Shown here in pieces: positions 53,618 through 62,132 of a stretch of 64,000 nucleotides of DNA. The translations under genes and the position numbers were made by a program. The DNA is from Streptomyces sp. AJS327 (GTDB lineage: Bacteria; Actinomycetota; Actinomycetes; Streptomycetales; Streptomycetaceae). The stretch spans positions 186,001 to 250,000 of the forward strand of contig NZ_SKBR01000003.1 of NCBI RefSeq assembly GCF_013450295.1. The letters are read 5' to 3'. Below the pieces are notes generated by a model. That model did no database searches. It saw only the letters and a list, made by a program, of their open reading frames with translations, and was not told the DNA's origin. Numbering within the stretch: the first letter of the stretch is position 1; each line of letters begins with the position of its first letter.

Positions 53618-53618
53618 A
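53361..53618 (+). CDS. Possible 85-codon upstream frame coupled to the kinase start
   Basis: An open frame starting at ATG 53361 ends in TGA sharing its A with the kinase ATG (TGATG). Its ATG overlaps the stop of a two-codon frame (ATG-ACA-TGA at 53356-53364) preceded by a well-placed AAGGAG. The 85-residue product is Arg/Pro-rich with five cysteine or histidine clusters near the end (CSLHAGECGEH), and resembles nothing I know. It could be a leader that tunes kinase translation rather than a functional protein. Equally it may be coincidence in GC-rich DNA. Confidence 0.25.
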   Translation: MRALSPWAVHRPISRCHLRFTVRVGGFRTPGRQRPATLGGNLRVRRRSRLDTPPSPIHIPHPACSLHAGECGEHAPPANPIDGED

Positions 53619-55231
53619 TGGCACAGACGCAGGGCGCCGGGGGCCCCGAGGACCCCGACGCGACAAGCGGCTCCATGCCCGATTCGCCGGAGCTGTGGGG
53701 TAACAACGGCCTGGTCGGCGACGGCCGCTACCGGCTGACTCACCGCCTCGGCCGGGGCGGAATGGCGGAGGTCTTCGGCTCCGAGGACCTGCGGCTGGGC
53801 CGCACGGTCGCCGTCAAGCTGCTGCGCTCGGATCTCGCGGAGGATCCGGTCTCCAAGGCGCGCTTCACACGCGAGGCACAGTCCGTCGCGGGGTTGAACC
53901 ACCACGCGGTGGTGGCGGTGTACGACTCCGGCGAGGAGCTGATCGGCTCCAACATCACGCCGTACATCGTGATGGAGTTGGTCGAGGGCCGTACGATCCG
54001 TGACCTGCTGCTCACCGCCGAGGCGCCCCCGCCGGACCAGGCGCTGATCATCGTCTCCGGGGTGCTGGAGGCGCTGGCCTACAGCCACCACCACGGCATC
54101 GTGCACCGGGACATCAAGCCCGCGAACGTGATCATCACCTCCGGCGGCGCGGTCAAGGTGATGGACTTCGGTATCGCGCGGGCGCTGCACGGCGCGTCGA
54201 ACACCATGACGCAGACCGGCATGGTGATGGGCACGCCCCAGTACCTCTCGCCGGAACAGGCGTTGGGGAAGACCGTCGACACCCGCTCCGACCTGTACGC
54301 GACGGGCTGCCTGCTCTACGAACTGCTGACGCTCCGCCCGCCGTTCACCGGTGAGACGCCGCTCTCGGTGGTCTACCAGCACGTGCAGGACGATCCGGTG
54401 CTGCCGTCCGAGGTGTCGGACGTGGTGCCGCCGGAGCTGGACGGCCTGGTGATGCGGGCGCTGGCCAAGGACCCGGACGACCGGTTCCAGACGGCCGAGG
54501 AGATGCGCGGGCTGGCGCAGTACGCGCTACAGATGCTGCACGAGCAGGGCAGCCACACCGGCGGTACCTGGAACACCGGCGCCATCGCGCAGCACGGCTC
54601 GACTCCGGCGATGGGCGTGCCCAGCGCGGGACATCCGGTGCACGGCGACACCTCGCAGCTGGGGCCGCCGCTGCTGATGGGCCGTCCCGACCGGGATGAC
54701 GGCGGGTTCGAGGGCGGTCACCGCACGTCGGGCCGCCAGGGCGGCGGCAAGGGCGGCAAGTACGCGCTGATCGCGTTTCTCGCGGTGATCGCCATCGCGG
54801 CCGGGGTGTTCTTCGCGGTGAACGCCAGCACCGACGAGGGCGGCAACAAGCCTCCGCCGTCCACCTCGTCCTCGGCGCCGAAGGACGACGAGACGACCGA
54901 GGATCCGACGGACAGCCCCACACCGACCGAAGAGGACAACACCGAGCCCGGGGCGACGACGGGTGACACGGGGCAGCCACCGGAGCCGACCCCGACCGAC
55001 ACGCTTCCGAGCGAGACGGACACCAGCCCGACGGACGAGCCCACCGATCCGCCCAGTGAGACGGACAACGGGGGCGCCGGTGGCAACCCGGCGGGCGGCG
55101 GTGACGGCGGCCCGGACCCCTCGGACTCGGACGAACCGCCGCCCACGGACGAGGAGCCGAACGGCGGCGCCGACGTGGGCGCCTCGGGCGACAACGGCGG
55201 CGAGGGCACCGAAGCCGGGCCCAACGGCTGA
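53618..55231 (+). CDS. Membrane Ser/Thr protein kinase with acidic Thr/Pro-rich extracellular tail
   Basis: A 537-residue transmembrane kinase. Kinase domain residues 38-300: LGRGGMAEVF, Lys67, HRDIKPAN with Asp165, DFG Asp183, and MTQTGMVMGTPQYLSPEQAL in the activation loop. One membrane helix near residues 380-402 (KYALIAFLAVIAIAAGVFFA). The extracellular part is about 130 residues of Thr/Pro/Asp/Glu/Ser with no PASTA domain, unlike its divergent paralogue. The kinase domains are very similar, so gene duplication is likely. Weak ribosome-binding site (GAGG). Confidence 0.92.
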   Translation: MAQTQGAGGPEDPDATSGSMPDSPELWGNNGLVGDGRYRLTHRLGRGGMAEVFGSEDLRLGRTVAVKLLRSDLAEDPVSKARFTREAQSVAGLNHHAVVAVYDSGEELIGSNITPYIVMELVEGRTIRDLLLTAEAPPPDQALIIVSGVLEALAYSHHHGIVHRDIKPANVIITSGGAVKVMDFGIARALHGASNTMTQTGMVMGTPQYLSPEQALGKTVDTRSDLYATGCLLYELLTLRPPFTGETPLSVVYQHVQDDPVLPSEVSDVVPPELDGLVMRALAKDPDDRFQTAEEMRGLAQYALQMLHEQGSHTGGTWNTGAIAQHGSTPAMGVPSAGHPVHGDTSQLGPPLLMGRPDRDDGGFEGGHRTSGRQGGGKGGKYALIAFLAVIAIAAGVFFAVNASTDEGGNKPPPSTSSSAPKDDETTEDPTDSPTPTEEDNTEPGATTGDTGQPPEPTPTDTLPSETDTSPTDEPTDPPSETDNGGAGGNPAGGGDGGPDPSDSDEPPPTDEEPNGGADVGASGDNGGEGTEAGPNG

Positions 55232-55240
55232 CGACTACTG

Positions 55241-55274
55241 GCTGACAACCGCTGACAACCGCTGGCTGACAACC
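55241..55274. repeat. Three copies of GCTGACAACC
   Basis: GCTGACAACC occurs at 55241-55250, 55251-55260 and 55265-55274, just after the kinase stop. The remaining spacer up to the next gene has no other feature. Confidence 0.75.
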
Positions 55275-55486
55275 CCCTGGCGCTGACGGACACGCGCTGG
55301 GGTGGCCGACGGCGGCCGTCATCCGCTGACAGGCCGGACCGGCTGGCCGCCCACGACTGACCCCGACCGTCGGCCGTCCGATGCCGCCCCACACCGCCTG
55401 ACCAGCGGCCGGACCGGTCAGGCCGGTCGGCGGCGGCGCGCAGCGGGGCCGGGCTCGGCGTCAGCTCGTACGGGCGGTCGCTCGCT

Positions 55487-55492
55487 TACGAT
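55487..55492 (+). promoter_or_regulatory. -10 element for a probable leaderless APH-like mRNA
   Basis: TACGAT ends seven bases before the GTG at 55500, with no Shine-Dalgarno between; it decided the start. Confidence 0.45.
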
Positions 55493-55499
55493 CTCGATC

Positions 55500-56567
55500 G
55501 TGCCGCAGCTGATCCCGCACGCCCTCCCCGAGCGCACGCTCCGCGCGCTGCTGCGCCGGTACGGTGCGGGCGATCCGCTGTGCTGTGAGCCGCTGTCCCA
55601 GGGGTTGCTGAACGACGGCTACCGGGTGGTGACCACGCGGGGGCGGTTCTTCCTCAAACACCACCTGGACAAGCCGCACCTGGACGGGGATCCGGCGGCC
55701 CCGGCGGGCCTGGCCCGCATCGAACGGCAGCACCGGGCGACGGCGCGGCTGGGGGCGCTGGGTATCCCGGTGGTCCCGCCGGTTCCGGACCCCGAGGGCC
55801 GTACGGTGACGGTGCTGAACGGCCGCTGTTACGCGCTGCATCCCTGGCTGGAGGGGCGGCACCGGTACGGCTCGGAGCTGGCGGCGGGGGAGTGCCGTCA
55901 GCTCGGCGCGCTGCTCGGCCAGGTCCACACCCGGCTGACGCAGGTCATACCGCCCCTTCCGGCACCACCACCGTCGAGCGCGGATCCGGCGGCGACCGAG
56001 GTGCTGATCGACGAGCTGCTGGACCGGCTGCGGGCCCGGCGCGCCCGCGCCTGCTACGACGCCTTCGACACGCTGGCGGAACACCGGCTGCTGGAGCGGC
56101 GGGTGCTGCTGCGCCGGTACGCGGCCTTCCGGCCCCCGGCGGCGCTGGCCCCGTCGGCGGGCTGGGTGCACGGTGACTTCCACCCCCTCAACCTGCTGTA
56201 TCCGGTCACGGCCCCGGGGCGCGCTCCGCTGGCGATCCTGGACTGGGACCGGCTGGCGGTGCTGCCACGGGCGGAGGAGACGGTGCGGGGCGCGGCGATC
56301 TTCTTCGTCCGGGCGGACGGCACGCTGGACCTGCCACGAGTGCGGTGCTTCGCGCGGGCCTACCGACGGACGGCGTCGGTGGGCGCGGAGGAGCTGAGCG
56401 CGGCGGTGCACCGGGTCTGGTGGGAGCGGCTGAACGACTTCTGGATGCTGCGCTGGCGCTACCAGCTGGGGGATCGCCGGACGGACGGGCAGTTCCCGGC
56501 GACGGCGGCGCTGGCCGTGTGGTGGTGCCGGGAGTACGAGGCGGTCCGGTCGGCCTTTTGCGACTGA
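55500..56567 (+). CDS. Aminoglycoside-phosphotransferase-family kinase
   Basis: A 355-residue APH/CHK-type small-molecule kinase. ATP-binding lobe: LSQGLLNDGYRVVTTRGRFF (beta strands) with LKHHLDK. Catalytic Brenner motif GWVHGDFHPLNLLY (His-Gly-Asp-x-His-x-x-Asn) and metal motif ILDWDRL. The substrate is more likely a sugar, choline-like or homoserine compound than an antibiotic; no resistance context is present. The start is GTG 55500, based on the TACGAT -10 element; the longer frame upstream is Arg/Gly-rich. Confidence 0.85.
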   Translation: MPQLIPHALPERTLRALLRRYGAGDPLCCEPLSQGLLNDGYRVVTTRGRFFLKHHLDKPHLDGDPAAPAGLARIERQHRATARLGALGIPVVPPVPDPEGRTVTVLNGRCYALHPWLEGRHRYGSELAAGECRQLGALLGQVHTRLTQVIPPLPAPPPSSADPAATEVLIDELLDRLRARRARACYDAFDTLAEHRLLERRVLLRRYAAFRPPAALAPSAGWVHGDFHPLNLLYPVTAPGRAPLAILDWDRLAVLPRAEETVRGAAIFFVRADGTLDLPRVRCFARAYRRTASVGAEELSAAVHRVWWERLNDFWMLRWRYQLGDRRTDGQFPATAALAVWWCREYEAVRSAFCD

Positions 56568-56967
56568 GACGGGGCGAGGCGCGGGTTCCGGGCTGCGGGT
56601 TCCGGGCTGCGGGGCACGGCGCCGGGCCTTCGGGTTCCGGGCGCCGGGCGCGGCGTGGCCCGGATGGCGTAGCCGGACAGGTCCCGGGGCGCGGGGTGGC
56701 GAAGACTGGCCGGGCGGGGCCGGTGAGGGCCGGGTGCGGTACCCCGCCTCCGGCCCGGGTGCGGGCGACGCGGAGCTGAACGGAAACGTCAGGAGCTGGC
56801 CGGGACGGATCACGACAGATCACGACCGGCCGAGGTTGGCCATTGCCGGTCACGGCGGTTCACGACCGGCCGATGCTGGACCGGACCTGGCCGGACCGAC
56901 CGGACTGGCCGGACCCGGACGTGCGCGATCAGCGGCGCGTGCCCGCGGAGTGTGGAAGGGGCGTCTC
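56568..56967. other. Repeat-rich 400-base spacer before doxX
   Basis: GGGTTCCGGGCTGC is duplicated at about 56583-56611, and ACGACCGGCCGA occurs twice between 56821 and 56873 with many CCGGAC/CTGGCCGGA variants. No gene is visible. Confidence 0.5.
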
Positions 56968-57513
56968 ATGACGTACCGGAACAGGGTTGATCTGGGGCTG
57001 CTCGCGTTGCGGCTGGGCACCGGCGGTGTGCTGGTCGCCCACGGCACACAGAAACTGTTCGGCTGGTTCGGCGGCTCCGGGCTGGAGGCGACGGCGGCGG
57101 GCATGGAGCAGATGGGCTACCGGCCGGGGCGGCCGAACGCGATCGCCGCCGGGGTGGGAGAGACGGGTGGCGGGGTCCTGCTCGCGCTGGGCCTCGCGAC
57201 CCCCGCGGCGGGCGCGGCGGCGGCCGGGGTGATGGCGGGCGCCGTGTGTGTGCACGCGCCGTCGGGCTTCTTCAGCATGGAGGGCGGCTTCGAGTACCCG
57301 GCGTTTCTGGGCTCGACGGCGGCCGCCCTGGGCCTGGCCGGGCCGGGACGCTTCTCGCTGGACCGGGTGACCGGGCACGCCTTCAACCAGCCGTGGCTGC
57401 TGGCGGTGTCCTTCGCGGGAGCGGTCGCCGCCGCCGCGGCGACCGTGACCCGTCGGGCGCGTGGTCAGTCGGCGGAGGAGGAGCCGGACTCCCCGGCGGC
57501 CTCGGCGGACTGA
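56968..57513 (+). CDS. DoxX-family membrane protein
   Basis: A 181-residue four-helix membrane protein of the DoxX family. Helices lie near residues 5-28, 50-75, 80-95 and 125-150; the family motif RLGTGGVLVAHGTQKLFGWF is at the N-terminus. Mycobacterial DoxX partners with superoxide dismutase and a thiosulfate sulfurtransferase in oxidant defence; the adjacent thioredoxin here fits such a redox theme. GGAAGGGGC precedes the ATG. Its 3' end overlaps the thioredoxin gene by 49 bases on the other strand. Confidence 0.9.
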   Translation: MTYRNRVDLGLLALRLGTGGVLVAHGTQKLFGWFGGSGLEATAAGMEQMGYRPGRPNAIAAGVGETGGGVLLALGLATPAAGAAAAGVMAGAVCVHAPSGFFSMEGGFEYPAFLGSTAAALGLAGPGRFSLDRVTGHAFNQPWLLAVSFAGAVAAAAATVTRRARGQSAEEEPDSPAASAD

Positions 57514-57851
57514 CGGACCTCGTCCATGTCGAGCCCGCGGGCCTGACCGATGAGGTCCTCCAGGACGTTCTCCGGGAGGGCGCCGGGCTCCGAGAAGACC
57601 ACGATCCGGTCGCGGATGATCGCGAGCGTGGGGATCGACTGGATCTCGAAGGCTCCGGCCAGTTCCTGCTGCGCCTCGGTGTCGACCTTGGCGAAGAGGA
57701 GGTCGGGGTGGCGTTCGGCGGCCGACTCGTAGACCGGCCCGAAGGAGCGGCACGGACCGCACCAGCTGGCCCAGAAATCGATCAGGACGAAGTCGTTGGC
57801 GGTCACGATCTCGTCGAAGTTGTCCTTGGTCAGCTCGACAGTGCTGCTCAT
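57465..57851 (-). CDS. trxA: Thioredoxin
   Basis: A 128-residue thioredoxin with the classic active site WCGPC (Cys31, Cys34), preceded by FVLIDFWAS and followed by the cis-Pro loop SIPTLAI. A 20-residue Ser/Glu/Asp/Ala-rich tail extends beyond the domain; its coding end overlaps the 3' end of doxX (57465-57513) in antisense. It lies divergently upstream of the pirin gene. A dithiol reductant for cytoplasmic proteins. Confidence 0.95.
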   Translation of the reverse strand: MSSTVELTKDNFDEIVTANDFVLIDFWASWCGPCRSFGPVYESAAERHPDLLFAKVDTEAQQELAGAFEIQSIPTLAIIRDRIVVFSEPGALPENVLEDLIGQARGLDMDEVRQSAEAAGESGSSSAD

Positions 57852-57953
57852 ATGCTCTCCTGCGGTGGGTAGCTCCCCGGACGGTCCGCGACCTCTCCAG
57901 GGAAGACGATGACGCGGTGCCGCGCATTCCCGGCACCCGGAAGGTGTAATCCC

Positions 57954-59072
57954 ATGAGTAATCTCGACCTTCGTCCCTCACCGACCGAGTGCGGTGGCCG
58001 GGCCGACACGGCCGCGCGGCCCGTCCGGGAACTGCTGGAACCCCGTCGGGTACCGCTGGGAGAGAGCACCGAGGTGCGCAGGCTGCTGCCCAACCTCGGT
58101 CGGCGCATGGTCGGCGCGTGGTGTTTCGTCGACCACTACGGTCCGGACGACATCGCGGAGGAACCGGGGATGCGGGTTCCGCCACATCCGCACATCGGCC
58201 TCCAGACCGTCAGCTGGCTGCACCAGGGCGAGGTGGTGCACCGGGACAGCCTCGGCAGTCACCAGCGGGTCGGGCCACGGGAGCTGGGGCTGATGACCTC
58301 GGGCCGGGCGATCGCGCACTCCGAGGAGTCCCCCCGGGACCACGCCCGGTTCCTGCTCGGCGCGCAGCTCTGGGTGGCGCTGCCGGACGCCCACCGGAAC
58401 ACGGCACCCGCGTACGAGTACCACGCGGCGCTGCCGGAGGTGGCGGGCGCCGGAGCGGGCGCGGGGCTCAGCGCGACGGTGCTCCTCGGCGAGCTGGACG
58501 GCGCGCGGTCGCCGGGCACCACGTACTCGCCGCTGGTCGGCGCCGACCTGACGCTGGACGAGGGGGCCGAGGCGCGGCTGCCCGTCGATCCGGACTTCGA
58601 GTACGCGGTGCTGACGATGGACGGCCGCACCGAGGTGGACGGCGTACGGCTCGATCCGGGGTCGATGCTGTATCTGGGGTGCGGGCGGCGGGAGTTGCCG
58701 CTGCGCGCGGAGAGCGCGGCGGGCCTGCTGCTGCTGGGCGGCGAGCCGTTCGAGGAGAAGCTGGTGATGTGGTGGAACTTCGTCGCCCGGACGCACGAGG
58801 AGATCGCCGGGGCGCGGGCCGACTGGATGGCGGGGCAGGGCGCCGGGGCCTCGGCGGGTGAGCAACCGTCGGCGCCGCCCCGCCGCACCCCGTCCGGCGA
58901 GGGACCGGCGGGGACGACAGGGGGAGCCGGGGCCGCCGCCGCGGACGGGGCGGTGGGCGAGGGGCCACGCGGCGCGGACCGCTTCGGCGGTGTCGAGGGG
59001 TACGACGGTCCGCCGCTGCCCGCGCCGATGCTGCCGGCCACCCCGCTGAAGGCCCGGGGCCGCACCCGCTGA
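57954..59072 (+). CDS. Pirin-family cupin protein
   Basis: A 372-residue pirin (bicupin). The N-terminal cupin has the metal ligands in RVPPHPHIGLQTVSWLHQGE (HxH...) and GQ-type loop RDSLGSHQRVGPRELGLMTS, GRAIAHSEES. The C-terminal cupin is intact (EEKLVMWWNFVARTHEEIAG). Pirins can act as quercetinases or redox-dependent regulators. A 75-residue Gly/Ala/Pro-rich tail is unusual. GGAAGG precedes the ATG at 57954; divergent from trxA across 102 bp. Confidence 0.92.
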   Translation: MSNLDLRPSPTECGGRADTAARPVRELLEPRRVPLGESTEVRRLLPNLGRRMVGAWCFVDHYGPDDIAEEPGMRVPPHPHIGLQTVSWLHQGEVVHRDSLGSHQRVGPRELGLMTSGRAIAHSEESPRDHARFLLGAQLWVALPDAHRNTAPAYEYHAALPEVAGAGAGAGLSATVLLGELDGARSPGTTYSPLVGADLTLDEGAEARLPVDPDFEYAVLTMDGRTEVDGVRLDPGSMLYLGCGRRELPLRAESAAGLLLLGGEPFEEKLVMWWNFVARTHEEIAGARADWMAGQGAGASAGEQPSAPPRRTPSGEGPAGTTGGAGAAAADGAVGEGPRGADRFGGVEGYDGPPLPAPMLPATPLKARGRTR

Positions 59073-59296
59073 GCCGGGGCGCCACCCCCGGCGGAGATCC
59101 GGGCGCCGGGCGGAGCGGGCGCCGGACGCCGGACGGGCGGGTACCTCGCTGCGCGGGTACCCGGAAGCCCGGGTACGCGTATCGGAGCGCCCACGGCGTC
59201 CGGGGTTCCGGCGCCTCGCGGCACGGGCGGCGGATTTCCCCGTATGTCCAGGTTTCACCGGGTCCCGGTCTCACATACTGAACCGGCTTCGCTCTT

Positions 59297-59317
59297 CCCG
59301 CGCTCCACTGGCGCGGG
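59297..59317 (+). terminator. Probable pirin terminator
   Basis: Seven-base perfect stem CCCGCGC/GCGCGGG with a seven-base loop, followed by TTAA. Confidence 0.5.
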
Positions 59318-59361
59318 TTAACGTGCGGGTGTCCGTGGTTCGCGAGGCCGTGACCAGTGAT

Positions 59362-59389
59362 GTCCCGACGTCCACCGGACGTTCGGGAC
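59362..59389 (+). promoter_or_regulatory. Bulged hairpin upstream of the second E1 alpha gene
   Basis: The two arms pair over 12 bases with one bulged T. It lies about 240 bp before the start codon, so it could be a terminator, a leader stem or an operator. Confidence 0.4.
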
Positions 59390-59630
59390 GGCCGGGGCCT
59401 TAGTTGGAAATCCGAGCAAAGTTGCAGGTCAGTGGGGCCTCATGCGTCTATGGGGTTATTGGCACACGACTGTGGCGGGCCACGACCGGGACAGCAGTCA
59501 CCGCTCGGTTCCCGTCCGCGACGCACCCACCCCGTGCGGCGAGCGGGACTGGGCGAGCCTCCCCCCGCCAGCGGGTGGGGGAGCACCAGGCCACCGGCGA
59601 CCCCGGGGCCGGACAGACGGAGGAGCACAC

Positions 59631-61076
59631 GTGACCGTGGAGAGCACTGCCGCGCGTGGCAGCACGCGCCGTAGCGGCGCCGGAGGAGAGCGCGCCGCGG
59701 CATCGGCGGCCCAGTCGGGCGCCGGGGACAGCGCGCGGGACGCGGCCGGGGCACCGTCCGCCGCCCCGGCGACGAGCCGCACCGGGGATGGCGCGAACCG
59801 GAACGGCGGCCGGAGCGCCACGAAGGCGCCCGCGAAGACCGCCGCGAAGACCTCCAAGGCCACGAAGCCGGCGAAGACCGATAAGGCAGCCAAGACCGCG
59901 AAGTCCGCGAAGAGCGGCGGCGGCGCCAGGGCCAGCGCCACGAGCCGGTCCGCGAAGGCCAGCGCCACGGCCAGGGCGGCGCGCGGCACCGGCGCCGAGC
60001 CGGAGCTGGTCCAGCTGCTCACGCCCGAGGGCGAGCGCGTCACGCACCCCGACTACTCCGTCGACCCGAGCGCCGAGGAACTGCGCGGTCTGTACCGCGA
60101 CATGGTCCTCACCCGTCGCTTCGACGCCGAGGCCACCGCCCTCCAGCGGCAGGGCGAACTCGGCCTGTGGGCCTCGCTGCTGGGCCAGGAGGCCGCGCAG
60201 ATCGGCTCCGGCCGGGCGCTCCGCCACGACGACTACGTCTTCCCCACCTACCGCGAGCACGGCGTGGCCTGGTGCCGGGACGTCGACCCCACGCTGCTGC
60301 TGGGCATGTTCCGCGGGGTGAACAACGGCGGCTGGGACCCGTCCACCAACAACTTCCACCTGTACACGATCGTCATCGGCTCCCAGGTGCTGCACGCCAC
60401 CGGGTACGCCATGGGCGTCGCGAAGGACGGCGCGGACTCCGCCGTCGTCGCCTACTTCGGCGACGGTGCCTCCAGCCAGGGCGACGTGGCCGAGGCGTTC
60501 ACCTTCGCCTCCGTCTACAACGCGCCCGTCGTGTTCTTCTGCCAGAACAACCAGTGGGCCATCTCCGAGCCCACCGAGCGCCAGTCCCGGGTGCCGCTCT
60601 ACCGGCGCGCCGAGGGCTTCGGCTTCCCCGGCGTCCGCGTCGACGGCAACGACGTGCTCGCCTGCCTCGCCGTCACCCGGGAGGCGGTGCGCCGGGCGCG
60701 CGCGGGCGAGGGCCCGATGCTCGTCGAGGCGTTCACCTACCGCATGGGCGCCCACACCACCTCCGACGACCCCACCCGCTACCGGCGCGACGAGGAGCGC
60801 GAGGAGTGGGAGGCCAAGGACCCGATCCTGCGGCTGCGCCGCTACCTGGAGGCCTCCGGGCAGGCCGACGACGCCTTCTTCGCCGCGATCGACGAGGAGA
60901 GCGAGGCCGAGGGACGGCACGTGCGCGAGGTCATCCGCACCATGCCAGACCCCGACACCATGGCGATTTTCGAGAACGTCTACGCCGACGGGCACGCGCT
61001 CGTGGACGAGGAGCGGGCGCAGTTCGCCGACTACCTCGCGTCCTTCGCCGACGGTGCTCACGAGGAGGCCCGCTGA
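59631..61076 (+). CDS. 2-oxoacid dehydrogenase E1 alpha with histone-like N-terminal extension
   Basis: A 481-residue TPP-dependent E1-alpha subunit, probably for branched-chain 2-oxoacids. TPP motif GDGASSQGDVAEAFTFASVY to QNNQWAIS; the loop YRMGAHTTSDDPTRYRRDEE is conserved. The first 120 residues are extraordinary: Ser/Ala/Gly-rich, then a run of AKT/KAT/SAK repeats (KAPAKTAAKTSKATKPAKT and onward), resembling a histone H1 or HupS-type tail. The core is otherwise about 360 residues, as normal. GTG start after GGAGGAG. First of three overlapping or adjacent genes E1a-E1b-E2. Confidence 0.9.
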   Translation: MTVESTAARGSTRRSGAGGERAAASAAQSGAGDSARDAAGAPSAAPATSRTGDGANRNGGRSATKAPAKTAAKTSKATKPAKTDKAAKTAKSAKSGGGARASATSRSAKASATARAARGTGAEPELVQLLTPEGERVTHPDYSVDPSAEELRGLYRDMVLTRRFDAEATALQRQGELGLWASLLGQEAAQIGSGRALRHDDYVFPTYREHGVAWCRDVDPTLLLGMFRGVNNGGWDPSTNNFHLYTIVIGSQVLHATGYAMGVAKDGADSAVVAYFGDGASSQGDVAEAFTFASVYNAPVVFFCQNNQWAISEPTERQSRVPLYRRAEGFGFPGVRVDGNDVLACLAVTREAVRRARAGEGPMLVEAFTYRMGAHTTSDDPTRYRRDEEREEWEAKDPILRLRRYLEASGQADDAFFAAIDEESEAEGRHVREVIRTMPDPDTMAIFENVYADGHALVDEERAQFADYLASFADGAHEEAR

Positions 61077-61077
61077 G

Positions 61078-62112
61078 ATGACCGGAACCACAACCTCCGC
61101 CCCGGCCGCCGCCGTTCCGTCCAGCGGCTCCACGGCGCCCCGGAAGCTGCCGCTCGCCAAGGCGATCAACGAGTCGCTGCGGAACGCGATGGAGAACGAC
61201 CCGAAGGTCCTCGTGATGGGCGAGGACGTCGGCAAGCTCGGCGGCGTCTTCCGCGTCACCGACGGACTCCAGAAGGACTTCGGCGAGGACCGGGTCATCG
61301 ACACCCCGCTAGCCGAGTCCGGCATCGTCGGCACCGCGATCGGCCTCGCGCTGCGCGGCTACCGCCCCGTCGTGGAGATCCAGTTCGACGGGTTCGTCTT
61401 CCCGGCGTACGACCAGATCGTCACCCAGCTCGCCAAGACGCACGCCCGCTCGCTGGGCACCGTCCGGCTGCCCGTCGTGATCCGCATCCCCTACGGCGGC
61501 GGCATCGGCGCGGTCGAGCACCACAGCGAGTCGCCCGAGGCGCTGTTCGCGCACGTCGCGGGGTTGAAGTGCGTCTCCCCCTCGAACTCGGCGGACGCCT
61601 ACTGGATGCTCCGGCAGGCCATCGAGTGCGACGACCCGGTGATCTTCTTCGAGCCGAAGCGGCGCTACTGGGAGAAGACCGCCTTCGACCCGAACGCCAT
61701 CCCCGGCTCCCCGCACACCGCCCAGGTCGTGCGGGAGGGCACCGCGCTCACCCTCGCCGCCTACGGCCCGATGGTGAAGGTCTGTCAGGAGGCGGCGGAC
61801 GCCGCCGCCGAGGAGGGCAACGCGCTGGAGGTCGTCGACCTCCGCTCCATCTCCCCGATCGACTTCGACACCCTCCAGCGGTCGGTCGAGAAGACGGGCA
61901 GGCTGGTCGTCGTGCACGAGGCGCCGGTCTTCCTCGGATCGGGCTCCGAGATCGCGGCCCGGATCACCGAGCGCTGCTTCTACCACCTGGAAGCGCCGGT
62001 ACTGCGGGTGGGCGGCTTCCACTCCCCGTATCCTCCGGCTCGGCTGGAGGACGAGTACCTTCCGGGTCTGGACCGGGTGCTCGATGCCGTCGACCGCGCG
62101 CTGGCGTACTGA
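61078..62112 (+). CDS. 2-oxoacid dehydrogenase E1 beta (second copy)
   Basis: A 344-residue E1-beta subunit. MGEDVGKLGGVFRVTDGLQK, DTPLAESGIVGTAIGLALRG, IRIPYGGGIGAVEHHSESPE and VVDLRSISPIDFDTLQRSVE match BkdB. Its ATG lies one base after the E1-alpha stop (TGAGATG) and the ribosome-binding site GAGGAGG lies within that gene's end. It belongs to a second complex beside bkdABC. Confidence 0.93.
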   Translation: MTGTTTSAPAAAVPSSGSTAPRKLPLAKAINESLRNAMENDPKVLVMGEDVGKLGGVFRVTDGLQKDFGEDRVIDTPLAESGIVGTAIGLALRGYRPVVEIQFDGFVFPAYDQIVTQLAKTHARSLGTVRLPVVIRIPYGGGIGAVEHHSESPEALFAHVAGLKCVSPSNSADAYWMLRQAIECDDPVIFFEPKRRYWEKTAFDPNAIPGSPHTAQVVREGTALTLAAYGPMVKVCQEAADAAAEEGNALEVVDLRSISPIDFDTLQRSVEKTGRLVVVHEAPVFLGSGSEIAARITERCFYHLEAPVLRVGGFHSPYPPARLEDEYLPGLDRVLDAVDRALAY

Positions 62113-62132
62113 GGACCGGGAGAGTCGTGACG

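Larger units (their letters stand above)
59073..59630. other. Upstream region of the second E1/E2 cluster with two hairpins
   Basis: CCCGCGC (59297-59303) and GCGCGGG (59311-59317) followed by TTAA is probably the pirin terminator. GTCCCGACGTCC (59362-59373) and GGACGTTCGGGAC (59377-59389) pair with one bulge and may be part of the leader. An AT-richer patch around 59400-59470 likely holds the promoter; the leader may exceed 150 bases. No riboswitch class is recognised. Confidence 0.55.

Noticed and set aside
55487-56567. Antibiotic resistance gene (aminoglycoside phosphotransferase)
   Set aside because: The Brenner motif proves the fold only; there is no antibiotic cluster nearby and the family has many metabolic substrates.
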